Positions 1 to 13,327 of a DNA stretch of 64,000 nucleotides are shown here, in pieces. A model generated the notes under the pieces. The model was not told the origin of the DNA. It was given only the letters and a program-made list of their open reading frames with translations, and searched no databases. This stretch comes from Epiperipatus broadwayi (lineage: Eukaryota; Onychophora; Udeonychophora; Euonychophora; Peripatidae), in the NCBI GenBank assembly GCA_028023455.1, contig JAQFVV010006273.1, positions 3,040,001 through 3,104,000 of the forward strand, written 5' to 3'. Made by a program: the position numbers and the translations under genes. Each line of letters starts with the position of its first letter. The stretch's first letter is position 1.

Positions 1-2057
1 GTTCTACATATAAAATGATAGAATATCTAATAACAATATTTCTATTCTTTGCTCCCACCTGCTTTAAGACTCTTCAGAAGTTCTAAATAAAATAAAACAA
101 AGTGCACTAAACCAACTTAAATAATTATGTGAAACTCCGTATTTCAACAACACTGAGTAATTAAATGTATCTTTATTATTATGATGAGGAAAACTTCGAT
201 TTTTATTCATGATTTCATTGGACAATACTGTGCAAAAAAAATTAAAAAGAGAAACCTTAATGTATTCTTGTTTCAATTCCCCATTATCAAGAAGTTCATT
301 TCTCCTTAATAACAAATGTTTTATTTTCTAACATATTAGTAGATATTCTATTTTATTGTTTAGTGATAATTATACATTGTTTATTATGAATTAAACACAC
401 CATTAATATGTATAGTAATCGGAATATGTGGTGATTAACTATTTATTAATAAGTAAAAAAGGATATTTAGTTTCTTATTCTTTATTTTGTTATTAAGTAT
501 GATTGTATACCTTATATTGGCATTATACTTGAAAAAATATAACTAGCATTTAACGTTCTTCATTTTATTATTAAATGTGTTTTAATGAATGCTTGTTTTT
601 TAAAATAATTATCACCATTTGATCTTCATATATTTGTAAACATAAGATTATATTATGCTGTGATATTCATCATGACCATACTATTTGTTTTGCCATCATT
701 CATGTTCTTTTGTAATATGATAACTTAGATTAGGGTATCATTAAGTTTCAATGGCCTAGTCTTGAGTATATAATGCAATGATGTATTTTTTTTGTATTAG
801 TGTTCTCAGTTATTTTAAATTGCAACAAGAGAGTTACAAATGTTTAACCTTGATTATTTTAATCTGGTATGCATGGTTAGTTCCTAGATAAGACCAATAT
901 TTTATTTGATCCATGGATAGTTAAACCATTTCATATCCATGAATAGCGATGGAAAGATGCCAGGTGTTCTTGGACCATTTCAGTTTACAATATAGTTTAG
1001 GCTTTGATTTATCCACTATCCCATTCTTATTTGGAATCACATTACCAACAACACATAGCAGTTCTCAGTGTGGAATTATATACATCACATATCTTTTGAC
1101 TGTTGGATTATAGGATTACAACTTGTACACCCTAATGTATGGCTGTTATAAAATAATAAAAAGTTGAAATGATATGGCAAATCAAATAGGTTTTTCATTT
1201 TTGACATTTTGTGGTATCCAAATTGGTGAATAATGTAATAGGTAGGAATAATTTTAAAAGGGGATATCTTAAATACAAATGCTGATGAAATTCATTAATC
1301 TGCCACATAATAAAAAAAGAGAACTAAAGGTTACCTATGAAACAGTAAGATTCGCATTTGAATCTTAAGTTTCACCTTTTCTATCGTCTCTCACCCACCA
1401 CTCTATCCTACCCAAATTTAAACTTTTTTGGTATCGAATTGTGTGTAGCAATATTAAAAATGTGTAAATATATGTAAAATCCACCATAAACACACAAACG
1501 TTTCAATAACAAATTTAAAGCAATAGATAAAAATAATTAATGTAATTTGTATTTTTTTAATATATAAAAATATATAATTTTAACCATTTATTTAAATTAT
1601 AAAGTTCGTTATTTATTGCTTTGTTTGAATTTCATTTAATAATAATTTTAGAAATCTGATTGTAATATTTAATTAGAAGTAAAAATAATCGTATGTTCCC
1701 TTTTGTATTTGAAATTTTAAAAGTAACGGTCGGTGAGAGATAATAGATTAATTAAAAAGAAAAATTCCCTAAAATCTAATTACCAAAAATGTAAATGTAA
1801 AATTAAATGTGAACAATAGTTAAGCAGCTTTCTATATAAATTAAACATATAAGAATGTATTGATTATCCTCAGGGCAAATGATTGAATCCAAAATAAAAT
1901 ATAACAAAAAGTAAAAAGATAAGATCAAGAAAGGATGACATTTTGGACTTTCTCAGAACTTTCAGTTTAACTTTAGCTTTGCTCTCGATCAGTAGTGTCT
2001 CCAGATATATAAATTAATTTACTTACCATAGTATGCGTGAGTAGAAAGCACCAAAGA
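1..2057. other. AT-rich stretch without recognised gene
   Basis: No reading frame here looks like a gene on either strand; the only longer frame (64-315, minus) has low-complexity composition typical of chance ORFs in AT-rich DNA. No inverted or direct repeat with clear ends was seen. A slightly GC-richer patch lies around 950-1080 but carries no recognisable motif. Confidence 0.5.
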
Positions 2058-2192
2058 CTATTCTCCCCGAAGAAGGTCAATTATCTGCCGCGAACCTCCA
2101 CATGTGCCCTCAATAAAGTCAACCATGAAGATCTGTTGCCCAAACAATTCACAAGCTGCTGCTGTTGTTAAATTAAATGAATCATCCAAATG
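2058..2192 (-). CDS. candidate 3'-terminal coding exon, unknown protein
   Basis: On the minus strand a pyrimidine-rich acceptor (TTCTTTTCAG) is followed by 44 in-frame codons and a TAG stop. The frame begins HLDDSFNLTTAAACELF, continues with GQQIFMVDFIEGTCGG and ends DLLRGE. Base composition is clearly richer in G+C than the flanks, with ordinary codon use, which is why it stands out. I do not recognise the family and cannot see the exon that would precede it at higher coordinates. It could be the last exon of a real gene, or a decayed gene or transposon fragment. The splice site and stop are directly visible; the gene model is inference. Confidence 0.35.
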   Translation of the reverse strand, partial: HLDDSFNLTTAAACELFGQQIFMVDFIEGTCGGSRQIIDLLRGE

Positions 2193-4440
2193 CTGAAAAG
2201 AACTGCTACTTCTGAAATCATGGACAATTTGCTACTGACTACTGAATTTGAAAACTTTATATAAACAGGTACCTGTACTACCCAAACTCTAGAGTACTCT
2301 AAATTAATAATCATGCTATTGCTCATTCTCTATATAACTTGTAAACTATAACTTGTAAAACTATAATTGTAAAACTGAATTTAATTAATTCCTTCTGTAA
2401 ATTTCTTTAATAATCTAGCTTGCCTAATTCTATTTCTAAAATTTATATTTTATTATCTAATTATAGCATGCTCATAATTTTTTTAGTATAAATCTATGAT
2501 TGCTTGAAACAGTGGATGAGTGTCAAATCTTCATTAATATTTACTTCCATAAATTACTTAATATTTTCATATAAATCGACACATATTCAATGCTTCATTT
2601 ATTGTAATACAGGAGTCTATTACTTAACAAATGGCTGACATATTAGTCATTAATACTCACCTAGCTTACCTATTGTTTTTATATTTTATTAAATTTTAAG
2701 TAATAATTCCGTAAATTACATTTCTTTGAGAGTCAAAATTGTTCTTTATTAAATGTTGATGATGTAGGGCCAAGTTATAAAATATATTAAATCTTAGCAG
2801 AATAGTCTGTACATTATACATGTGTTACGTTTTAGAGATGTGATGACCTATTAGAAGCCTTGGATACTCCGGATTCTTTAGGATTTAAATTAATCCCAGT
2901 CATCCTACACAAGCAAACTAATAAATGTTCCATAGAATTTGACAAACATCATGCAACCAAGAAGCAAACATGGCATGAACCACTTGCCCCTGGTTATGCT
3001 TATGTGACACCTTATCTCTTTGGGCCTACGGCAAACACCAGCCTGTTGTTCTCAACTCATCCATGGCTTTGCAGTTTCAATATACTACCACCCTTATATC
3101 ACCTTTCTAGACGTACCATGTGTTTTGCTTATTAACTTTAGTGTTCAATATATGACTCCGTCTCTGCATTAGTGACATAATTCACCCTCAAATAAATGTT
3201 CGTCCATAGTAATTTATAAATATCTTATTTAATTAAATAAATATATGTCCGCCACTACTATTATAAATCCTAATTTAGACTCTTGCATTGCAAAGATATA
3301 AATCCCAAAGGCATGCTCTTGAAATACTTGCTTGAGAATTTAGGCAGCTAGATTACCTTAGCTATATAAATAAATGTATCCCTTTAATATCTAACAGTAT
3401 CGGAAAATCCCACTGCTGATATTTTAAATCTTACCAAATATTATTAGTTAAATGATTTATTAAAATGTTTTAAATAAATAATTTCAAACTATACATCTTT
3501 ATTTATTCGATACCCATTCCATATAATATTTCCTCGATTCTGTAAAATATACATATTTAATGTTAGTGTTATTATTGGCTAACTCAAAATAAATTTCTTG
3601 ATTCTCTTGCAACTCCCTGATCACCGTGCCTAAGGAAGTATTTACTAATGTAGCATCAACTGCATTGTTTCATAGATTGTATTGTGGAACTGATAAACTA
3701 TGTTCAAACTCAGTACTACTGGTAGCTTCACTATCTAGATGGTGCTGCAGTTGTGTGGTGGTCGAATTCTGCACTATGTTAACAAATCACATGTTTCTGA
3801 CCATTACACTTATAAGTATTAATTAATATCAAGACTATAAGGAATTCTAAAAATATTTAATGACCTCTGTGATATTGCAATATATCATTAGTGTAAGATA
3901 TTTATGGTTAGTTCTTTAACTTTTATAAGTAATATTTTAAGATGTTTGGAATACTCACTAAAATTTTATTGGGTGAATGTGTATTTTGTAATCTTGGACA
4001 CCTTAATGTCCAATTAACACTACTGTTGAGTTAAAGTAATATTTTTCACATGTCTAAAAGAAATGTAAATAAGCTACTCCCAGTAATTTTTTTTTTAATT
4101 TTTTTTTTATAATTTTGATATTATTAAATGTTTGAAATAAAATATATGTATAATTTTATATACTATTAGAATTGTTATATTGGTGATTGAAACTTTAGTT
4201 GTTGTGTCTCCTCATTTCTTATCATCATTTCAATCAGAAAGCACATTATTTATTTTGATTTCACACTAATAAATAAATTAATTTTATGGAAGAGTACCAC
4301 ACTCATTGTTATTTAATGATTCAAATGTTGCCATATATTTAAAGATACAATTTATTTATGGTATTTGAAGTATTATATAATCAGAGATTATTATTCATAT
4401 TATTGTTGGAGTTTATTATTATTTTAAGATATAGGGGATT
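2193..4440. other. AT-rich stretch with one open but unassigned frame
   Basis: Mostly featureless. Positions 2863-3135 (plus) hold about 90 open codons that are GC-richer than their surroundings and lack an ATG. The frame contains PLAPGYAYVTPYLFGP and resembles nothing I recognise, so it may be a decayed exon or transposon piece. A second open frame at 3626-3826 (plus) also lacks an ATG and looks like noise. Poly-T and poly-A runs lie near 4088-4110. Confidence 0.4.
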
Positions 4441-6116
4441 TGAACTCAGATTTTCAAGCACTCTTCAACTATTCACACTCACATGACTACACACACGTAG
4501 TGTAACAGTCAGAATCATCTATCTCACTAACACACTGCAAAATTCAAACCCCAGACATGAAACTGAACATTCTAGAAGGGGTTGCCTTCTAGATATACTA
4601 AGTTCGAATCTAAAGTCCAAATTTCACAGCACCATCTATGTGACAACGCATCTGATGCCACTACTAATATGACCTTTGACCGGTGCCTGGTGGTCAGGGA
4701 GAAACAAAAGACTCTATACTAAAAGAAGTTTGAGTGGCTAATTAACGTCTATGGATTTACAAAAGAAATGCAGAAAATATATATATATATATAGACCGAG
4801 ACAGTGATAGGAATCAATAAAATAAGATATCAAATTTAGTTTTAAATAATTTCACACAATTTATGTATATAAATTATATATATAACACCACTGTCTGTTT
4901 ATGAGACAGGGACGCGTATTAAATAGTTGTTGGCATTATATTCCAATAAATAATAAAAAAAGGGTTTTAAAGCAAAGTGATATATTCTATTCCTCGGGTT
5001 AATAGCATTACGATAATGTGCTTGAAGAGATAGGAACATGTGCGAGGTGCTTTGAGTAATTATACAAGTTTAAGAAAATATTTGAAATTAAGTGTTCTAA
5101 AATATTTATTGATTTCGAGAATAGCACGGACAAAAGCTTACTAAGCAACAAAGTAGGAATGTGATCAAAGCATTTATTTGAGAATAATAATAATAGAGTT
5201 ACATTGGGAGGTCAGTATTGCTGATAATGAATTTATTAAAGTTGGAGGGTGTGACACAATTAAGTCACGGATGCTTTGTAAAATAAATATAAAATAAAAC
5301 AATATTGAAGATCCGGAATAATTACGGAGGGCATCTCGCCGCTAACCCGTAGGAAAGTACTTTATGAACAGCCGAAACTTAGCGACTGTGTGATGATTGC
5401 ATTTAATTCCCAGGGGTGTCATTTGGGACACCCTCTGCCTGGAAACTTGCAATAAGCGAAAAGAACAGACTTTGTCGTGTAAAGAATCCTTGGAAAAATA
5501 AAACAAAGCGGTCTCAACAACCAATTCATTTACCAGCAATATGAGACTAGTGTATATAAAAACATACTAAATGGATTTTACTCGGATTAAGAGAAATGCC
5601 CAATAAAATTCCCTGAAATTCATTTAAAAGGGTCCGCACATTTTCGACGTCAATGATGAACTTTATAATTAAAGTAGAACACGGTAATTAAAATAGGAAA
5701 ATGCATGCTTGCAGGTTTGAAAAGTATAGATTTATATACGCAATCATGCATTTGGGGACACATTTAAATCACTGACCTCACACATACTCTCATGGTAGAT
5801 TAAAATCAATAACATGTAGATTTTAAACTATGTGATTATATTATATTAAAGAAAAGAATCGCCCTCGAACAAGTGATTTGGAAGATAATAAAATTGGAAA
5901 ATTATAAATTTAAAATATGCCTTAATAGCGGCGTCTTACTTTCAATAAAGGGAATAGTTCACTCGGTCAAAGACGATTCTGACACTTTATCATAATAAAA
6001 TAAAAGAAAGCTTTATAAATAGAAAATATTAACCCAAGGATAGAGAGCAAAATGTTGAGCATATTTAAACACGTTAAAGAAATACATAATAAAGTTATGT
6101 GAAATATAAGAAAACA

Positions 6117-6392
6117 ATGTTAAATAGCTATAGCATGTTAGTTAGGAATCACAAGAACTCTTGGGTTAATTTAGGGTTACCTCTGGAGAAGCATTTAGGT
6201 AGATTGATGGTCGGCAGGTTTTTATATAATTTAACAGCAAAATCTGGAAATGTTCATATTTTTGGCAGCAGCAGCAGCAGTTCCGGGGTTTGTGTGATAA
6301 CTTCCGATGGTCTACGGCAGCAGATGACCATTCCGGAGAGAAATAGCCTTCTCGTGCTCTACTCTATCATGTCAAGATTTACAAATTACTAG
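6117..6392 (+). CDS. LTR-borne small ORF, unknown protein (left copy)
   Basis: An ATG-initiated frame of 91 codons inside the left LTR, starting MLNSYSMLVRNHKNSWVNL and ending SIMSRFTNY. A serine run (residues about 74-79) is coded by an unstable CAG/AGC microsatellite. The frame is also open in the right LTR, with an in-frame indel at the microsatellite and a handful of substitutions. Such conservation could reflect a translated LTR ORF or simply the low divergence of the two LTRs. No family is recognised, and no signal peptide or membrane segment is visible. Confidence 0.3.
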   Translation: MLNSYSMLVRNHKNSWVNLGLPLEKHLGRLMVGRFLYNLTAKSGNVHIFGSSSSSSGVCVITSDGLRQQMTIPERNSLLVLYSIMSRFTNY

Positions 6393-7094
6393 AATAGAAC
6401 TCAGAATGATTTCTCTTAGAAACATTAGAAGAAAAACTCTCCAGAACAAAAGAAAACCATTCTTTTTATAGTAGACGTTAACAATAGAACTGCCCTGGAG
6501 CATTACCAAAATATATCGGACTTATCAGCTGTAATTAAATCTATCCCAATGTCTAAAGGAATTCAACATTAATTAATTTCTTTTGTTAATTTCCCTGTCG
6601 ACATTCGGATTACAAACTAGATTTAATTAAAAATTACTTTTATTAAAGAAAACCTTAAGTGGACATCTGCTGTTTTTAGATAAAACTTATATAATATTAG
6701 CTAATTAAACTATTGTTCCTCATTTATTTTAAAGAAATATTTGGAATGACTTTTATTAAATTAAACGAAAATTATTTTACTTTTAATTTGCAATATTTGA
6801 ATCTATTTACTAAACAAATATTTACTAAATGAGTTTTATTTTAAATCAAAATATATTACGATGGTAATATATTTGTAAATAAATTCAAACAAAATAACTT
6901 TAACAATTTATAATTTTGATATGTTTTTAAAATGCATACCATAGTGTGTGCGCAATTACGACTTATATAACCTACTTTTTAATAAATCAAAATGTGAACA
7001 CATACATAACTATAACCTTTTATTTATTTGGGAATGACTTATATATATAATACGAGCATTGTACTCGTGGTTTAAAATTAGGCGGGATTTTCGG

Positions 7095-7102
7095 TATATA
7101 AG
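7095..7102 (+). promoter_or_regulatory. TATA box of the left LTR
   Basis: TATATAAG sits in a locally GC-rich context (GGCGGGATTTTCGG just upstream). About 35 bases downstream is GTTCAGAC, resembling an arthropod-type initiator. The same arrangement recurs in the right LTR. This would start plus-strand transcription about 80 bases before the LTR end. Promoter function is inferred. Confidence 0.45.
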
Positions 7103-7541
7103 CGTATTGCAGACACACTACGATAGATTGGGGTTCAGACTAAGGTGTGAGGGTAGGAAATAGGTATGAAAAGGTGAAACGAAGATCTGCAAAGCAGACC
7201 TTACTGTTTCACATTCCCTTAGTGACGGAACAAAAAAAATTGTTAAAAAAAAAGATCTTACAACAGGTGTCCACCTATGAAGCCTGCATAAACAGAATTT
7301 ACAAGATAACCCATAATGTACAGAATATAAATATAATGAAGAAACGAAACTGAATTATATACCCGGATCATATTCATAAATCTACCATCTATCGAACATT
7401 TTCTATTATCCCCCTCCCCTTTCAACGAAATTTTATAAAAAAAAATCTAATAGTTTAACATTGTTTATATCCAATCTCCTATTGATATTATCCTGTGACG
7501 TGTCCATTTTTTTTGTTGTTGTTGTTGTTTTAAAAAAACTA

Positions 7542-8315
7542 CTATAATCCTGGGTCTGGTGGGTAATAACTACTTTTATAATTTGATGACTGCAGTCTCG
7601 GATTATCAGGTCTCTTTACCTTGTCTGGCAGTTCTTTGGCCCAGGGACTGAAATCCAGAGTGGTTGTTAATAACTGAAGCTTTAGGCTGTTGCAATTATT
7701 TGCCTTATTTGGTGGCTCCTTGGCACATGGGCTGAAATCCAGTGCCATCATTGTTTTCATTATTTCCTTTATTCGATATATTCTTGCTATATCAGGTGGG
7801 ATATTTTCCTGGTTTTCTTTAAGTACTTTGATATTGGTGGTAAGCATGGTTAGCTGGGTTTGAATCCGTAAGTGCCATACATTCTTGGCTGGAAATATCT
7901 CGTCTAAATACAGTTGTGGACATTTTTTGACTTCGTGAAAAATTTTTATGTGATGAGGCTTGGTTAGCTGGGTTTGATGTCCTGTGTCCCGGACATCATT
8001 TAATGGAAGTACTCTTTCCAAAGAAAGTTCAGGACATTTTTTTACTTCATGAAATATTCTAGTGTTGAGCTTGGTTGGCTGAGTTCGAGGTCCCAGGTCT
8101 GGTGTAACAGTCTTCTTTGCGGAATCATTTGTCTCAACTTTCTGGTTCAGGAGTTTATCTGCCATCTCTTGCCACCCAGGGAGGCATCTGTACAGTGCTC
8201 TAAGTTCCTCGCCTTTTCTTCGGCTTTCTTCTGCCCATCTTTTCGCTCTTTCTTCACCTTGCTTAAACAATTCTATAATAGTCTGGAAATGGATCTCAGT
8301 ATCCGTATTTTCCAT
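7542..8315 (-). CDS. 257-residue ORF of the LTR element, unknown, internally duplicated
   Basis: An ATG-started, uninterrupted frame in the internal region, notably richer in G+C than its surroundings. Residues about 10-42 (FQTIIELFKQGEERAKRW and on) look like a charged amphipathic helix or coiled coil, as at the start of some Gag proteins. Two motifs are then duplicated: IFHEVKKCPELSLERVLP and IFHEVKKCPQLYLDEIFP, and later LDFSPCAKEPPNKA and LDFSPWAKELPDKV. No zinc knuckle, protease or polymerase motif is visible. The family is not recognised. If the element is transcribed on the minus strand this is its only sense ORF; if on the plus strand it is antisense. The repeats suggest growth by internal tandem duplication. 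Confidence 0.5.
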   Translation of the reverse strand: MENTDTEIHFQTIIELFKQGEERAKRWAEESRRKGEELRALYRCLPGWQEMADKLLNQKVETNDSAKKTVTPDLGPRTQPTKLNTRIFHEVKKCPELSLERVLPLNDVRDTGHQTQLTKPHHIKIFHEVKKCPQLYLDEIFPAKNVWHLRIQTQLTMLTTNIKVLKENQENIPPDIARIYRIKEIMKTMMALDFSPCAKEPPNKANNCNSLKLQLLTTTLDFSPWAKELPDKVKRPDNPRLQSSNYKSSYYPPDPGL

Positions 8316-9287
8316 GGCCTTGGATGTTACCGTGATCGATGATTTTTTTCCCTTTTATTTTATTGCTAACTATATTAATATATCCTAAAAAAAATTTTTT
8401 TTAACAAATAGGTGTACTCTTAAAACACAATGTATAGCACTGATAAAGAAAATTTTTAAACTGTTTTACGTTGAGCTTACTAAAACTAATACGGTTTTAA
8501 AAAAATACTATTATTATTTTTCCTTGTTTTATTCTTTGTGATTATTACGTTTGACTTCAAATTTTATTAATGGCTAATAGGCTATCTCCCTCTTGGTTCT
8601 GTTGGCCTAATTACTGCTTTTACATTTATCACTAAAAACCCCGACTACTACCCTTTTATTACTGCAAAACTTTCTTGCTTAAATCTGCTGCCAACATATA
8701 TATTTTTAACTGCCCGTATATACAAAAATCTCTTAAAATCTATCTGTCAAGATATTTTGCTAACATATATATTTTTAAACTCAAGCAATGTTATTTATAT
8801 ATGTAAACATTCGCTAGATCCGGGTTTACTTATTTCGTTCCTTCTTATTTAAGATTAGCATACATATATTTATATTTAACAATTATTGATCCGATTCACG
8901 TCTCATTATTTGGTCTAAGAAAAATTTACACACATTGAAAAAAACAAATTACATATAAAAGAATTTAGCCTGGTGACAAAATTTATTTTAGAAGTAACTC
9001 CGTTTAGTGAAATTACCCTTGGGCACCATGTCACCAGTTAAAAATATCCATAGACTGTTAACTTTCCAAAATTAATTTTAAATAATTCCATTTAACTATG
9101 GGCACTCATTAAAACATTCGCATTTTTTTTTGATTACAACATTTGATTTATAATTATTTCTGAATTCCATACGATAGTCTATTATATCTAGGTCATTACC
9201 GTACAAAATTATTATTATGCTATCTTGCGCATTGAGCCGATAAAACTTTATTTTGAGAATAAAATACAATATTTGAAATATTCATAG

Positions 9288-11345
9288 TGTAACGATCCGG
9301 AGAATGCGCCTTATGTCACTAGCTCAGTGGAATAGCAGAGATTTAATAAGATAATCTAAGAGTATATATAAAAAAAGGAATAAAATAAGCCACTGCCAGT
9401 AATTAACATACAAACATTTATTTATGCACATATATATAAGATTTAAAATTATTTTAGTATTAGTTTTACATTTTAGTTTTTAACATTCTTTTTAACTTTG
9501 ATTTTTGACTTTAATTTACATTTAATTACTATTATATTCTAATTTTACATTTTAATTAAGTTCGCACAGATGGGATTATAGAAGCTTGTTTTAATATGTT
9601 GCTATAGATCGGTTACATAGATTACACGGTTAAAAACATTTCAAAATAAACATAAACGATCAAAATATAAAATCATTATTACTGACAATTGCGGAGGAAA
9701 TTTATACTAACCCAATAGTATTCACCATAAGATACTTGCATTGTCACCAATAACTTAAAAGACATCCGAATAAATACATTTTAGATACTCACCGTAAGGT
9801 ATCATTATTTATCGAATGTCTATATATTTTGATCAAATATGGAAACGCAAAACATAGTTAACCAATAAACAATCCATGCAAGCTCTATAAACAACTTAAA
9901 TTTATGCATTTTTATTTAGGATCGAGTATGAATAGACCACATAAATTTCTTTAAAATAAACATTCTATCCCTATTTAACCTTAGCTAAAATTGTAGTCAA
10001 ACTATCAATTCATCTGATATATCAGTATTCAATGTAATAAAATACGACACCAAAAGGTTAAAGAAGAAATTGCCTCTTATGAGATAGGAATATTACATCT
10101 ATCTCTAAAGAAGAGCAATAAAACAAAAAACTCCATAGAAAGGAACTGCGGTATCCAACAAAAAACTCCATAGAAAGGAACTGCGGTATCCGACTTATAA
10201 TTCCTTCCATAAAACAAGTGTGGATAAGATCCGTAGCGTCAATATTACATCTACTAATCCACCAATATATCCAATCCATGACCCAATTTAACCACGAAAC
10301 AAATAACCTAAGATTACCCTCCCCTAATATAACTTCAAACTATACACCATCACCACGATAGTTAACATTTATATATTAACTTAACGGAAAACGAAACAAA
10401 TAAAACTTAAAGAACAAAATTAAATAAATGGAAATATTTTAAATAAATAAATAAAAAATACATCAAATAACATTATTAATAAATTAAGTTGGTCAGATAG
10501 GATAATATTGCATTATTTACTAAAAAGTTTTAAAATTTAGAGTTCTTATTGTTTCAAGTGAATATAAAGTTCTTACGATTTTTAAAACGTCCAACTTTAT
10601 CCGTTGCTTGCCATGAACGTAAATTCCCACACCGTCCTAAAATTGGTATCCATTTAGCCGTTGTTTTATTTATTCATTCGGAGGTTTTTTAATTTAGTTG
10701 GTCCTCAATGTAGGAAACGATAGTTCATTTCTCCCTTCTTTAACAGCTGAAAGAATTGACCATGCGCTGTCAATTCCTCCAACTCCGGACTACTACATAT
10801 AGTCACATCGTAATAATCAATTTCCAGTCACTCACTAACTAATAATTTCCAAACTTGTCCTTTTTATATTAATGTGAAGGATTGAATTTACATTCGTCAC
10901 CGATGCGATGGTCCTTTCGCGCGGTCCGATCCATAGGGATTTCTTCTTATTTGCTAACGTTTCTATTGTTTTCCTATCTGACCGGTATTTTTACATTTAA
11001 ATGCCCAAGGCTGGTTTACATTTAACTAATTAACAATCATTTCCATTTCTGATTAATTACCCTGTTTTCCAAATCAAAAATATATTTAAAGATAAATTTA
11101 AAGATATAATTTTATCTCCAAATCTTTTTAAAATTTAGTTTTAAAATACTTTTTCTTTAATAAAGTTTTATTTTAATAATTTTTTATTATCTGTGCGATT
11201 TAATAGATAAGAGTTTAAGATGATATTTAATTTCAATTTTTAATTCTTAAAAAAAATTTTTAAATGCGAACTTTTTAATTTACTTTCATGTTTAATAAAT
11301 TTAAAAAAAAAAAAAACAATGTAACGAACGTCTATGCTCGTTACA
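9288..11345. mobile_element. solo LTR (TGTAACG...CGTTACA), copy 1
   Basis: A 2058-bp element starts TGTAACGATCC and ends GCTCGTTACA. It is flanked by the 4-bp target duplication ATAG (9284-9287 and 11346-11349). It is nested in the internal region of the larger LTR element, so it is younger than that insertion. It shares long blocks with the copy at 23260-25383, for example the 60 bases around 9780-9840, but block order differs. No protein-coding capacity is seen. The form fits a solo LTR left by LTR-LTR recombination of a Gypsy-type element; a short non-autonomous element cannot be excluded. Confidence 0.8.
10124..10193. repeat. 35-bp tandem duplication in the solo LTR
   Basis: Two adjacent 35-bp units (10124-10158 and 10159-10193) share the core CTCCATAGAAAGGAACTGCG and differ at one base. 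The copy at 23260-25383 has a single, more divergent unit (CTCCATAGGAATGGACTGCG near 23899). Confidence 0.85.
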
Positions 11346-13327
11346 ATAGATTGTCACAATATTCACTTGGGACAATATTTAAGTAATTTACGCTATGCGT
11401 ACATAGCGTGATTTAAGTGAAACAATATATACAGATAAATACAGATGGCTCGTATCGCACTATAGCAAGTTTGGACAAGTTCTGATTATGTAGAATAAGT
11501 AATTGAATGCCCGAGTCAAACAAAATACATGAAATATACACGCAAATAGATAATATAGAGTTTGAAAAATATTATATATCAAAAATATAAAGGATTTGAG
11601 TGATTACATATGAAACAAAATGCTAAAATTAAGCTACAGAGATGTGGGTGTTTAAATATTCGAGGCTCCATGTTTGGGCAAGCCATGGACCCGGAAAAAA
11701 AAAATTTACTATGTAACAGTCAGAATCGTCTATCCCGCTAACACACTGCAGAATTAAACCCCAGACACGAAACTGAACATTCTAGGAGGGGTTGCCTTCT
11801 AGATATACTAAGTTCGAATCTAAAGTCCAAATTTCACAGCACCATCTACGTGACAATGCATGTGATGCCACTACTAATATGACCTTTGACCAGTGCCTGG
11901 TGGTCAGGGAAAAACAAAAGACTCTATACTAAAAGAAGTTTGAGTGGCTAATTAACGTCTATGGATTTACAAAAGAAATGCAGAATATATATATATATAG
12001 ACCGAGACAGTGATAGGAATCAATAAAATAAGATATCAAATTTAGTTTTAAATAATTTCACACAATTTATTTATATAAATTATATATATAATGCCACTGT
12101 CTGCTTATATGAGACAGGGATGCATATTAAATAATTGTTGGCATTATATTCCAATAAATTAAAAAAAAGGGTTTTAAAGCAAAGTGATATATTCTATTCC
12201 TCGGGTTAATAGCATTATGATAATGTGCTTGAAGAGATAGGAACATGTGCGAGGTGCTTTGAGTAATTATACAAGTTTAAGAAAATATTTGAAATTAAGT
12301 GTTCTAAAATATTTATTGATTTGGAGAATAGCACGGACAACAGCTTACTAAGCAACAAAGTGGGAATGTGATCAAAGCATTTATTTGAGAATAATAATAA
12401 TAGAGTTGCATTGGGAGGTCAGTATTGCTGATAATGAATTTATTAAAGTTGGAGGGTGTGACACGTTTAAGTCATGGATGCTTTGTAAAATAAATATAAA
12501 ATAAAACAATATTGAAGATCCGGAATAATTATAGAGGGCATCTCGCCGCTAACCCGTAAGAAAGTATTTTATGAACAGCCGAAACTTAGTGACTGTGTGA
12601 CGATTGCGTTTAATTCCCAGGGGTGTCATTTGGGACACCATCTGCCTGGAAACTTGCAATAAACGAAAAGAACGGACTTTGCCGTGTAAAGAATCCTTGG
12701 AAAAATAAAACAAAGCGGTCTCAACAACCAATTCATTTACCAGCAATACGAGACTAGTGTATATAAAAACATACTAAATGGGTTTTACTCAGATTAAGAG
12801 AAATGCCCAATCAAATTCCACGAAATTCATTTAAAAGGGTCCGCACATTCTCGATGTCAATGATGAACTTTATAATTAAAGTAGAACACGGTAATTAAAA
12901 TAGGAAAATGCATGCTTGCGGGTCTGAAAAGTAAGTATAGATTTATATACGCAATCATGCATTTGGGGACACATTTAAATCACTGACCTCGCACATACTC
13001 TCATGGTAGATTAAAATCAATAACATGTAGATTTTAAACTATGTGATTATATTATATTAAAGAAAAGAATCGCCCTTGAACGAGTGATTTGCAAGATAAT
13101 AAAATTGGAAAATTATAAATTTAAAATATACCTTAATAGCGGCGTCTTACTTTCAATAAAGAGAATAGTTCACTCGGTCAAAGATGATTCTGACACATTG
13201 TCATAATAAAATAAAAGAAAGCTTTATAAATAGAAAATATTAACCCAAGGATAGAGAGCAAAATGTTGAGTATATTTAAACACGTTAAAGAAATACATAA
13301 TGAAGTTATGTGAAATATAAGAAAACA

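Larger units (their letters stand above)
4501..7211. repeat. left LTR
   Basis: 2711 bp, starting TGTAACAG and ending CTGTTTCA. By eye it differs from the right LTR by a few percent, including a shorter CAG run in the right copy near 13479. It contains short (TA)n runs and the open frame at 6117-6392. The copies have diverged enough that the insertion is not recent. Confidence 0.85.

Noticed and set aside
5342-5539. 65-aa minus-strand gene in the LTR
   Set aside because: No recognisable features. Its presence in both LTRs follows from LTR duplication; mentioned only as a finding to test.
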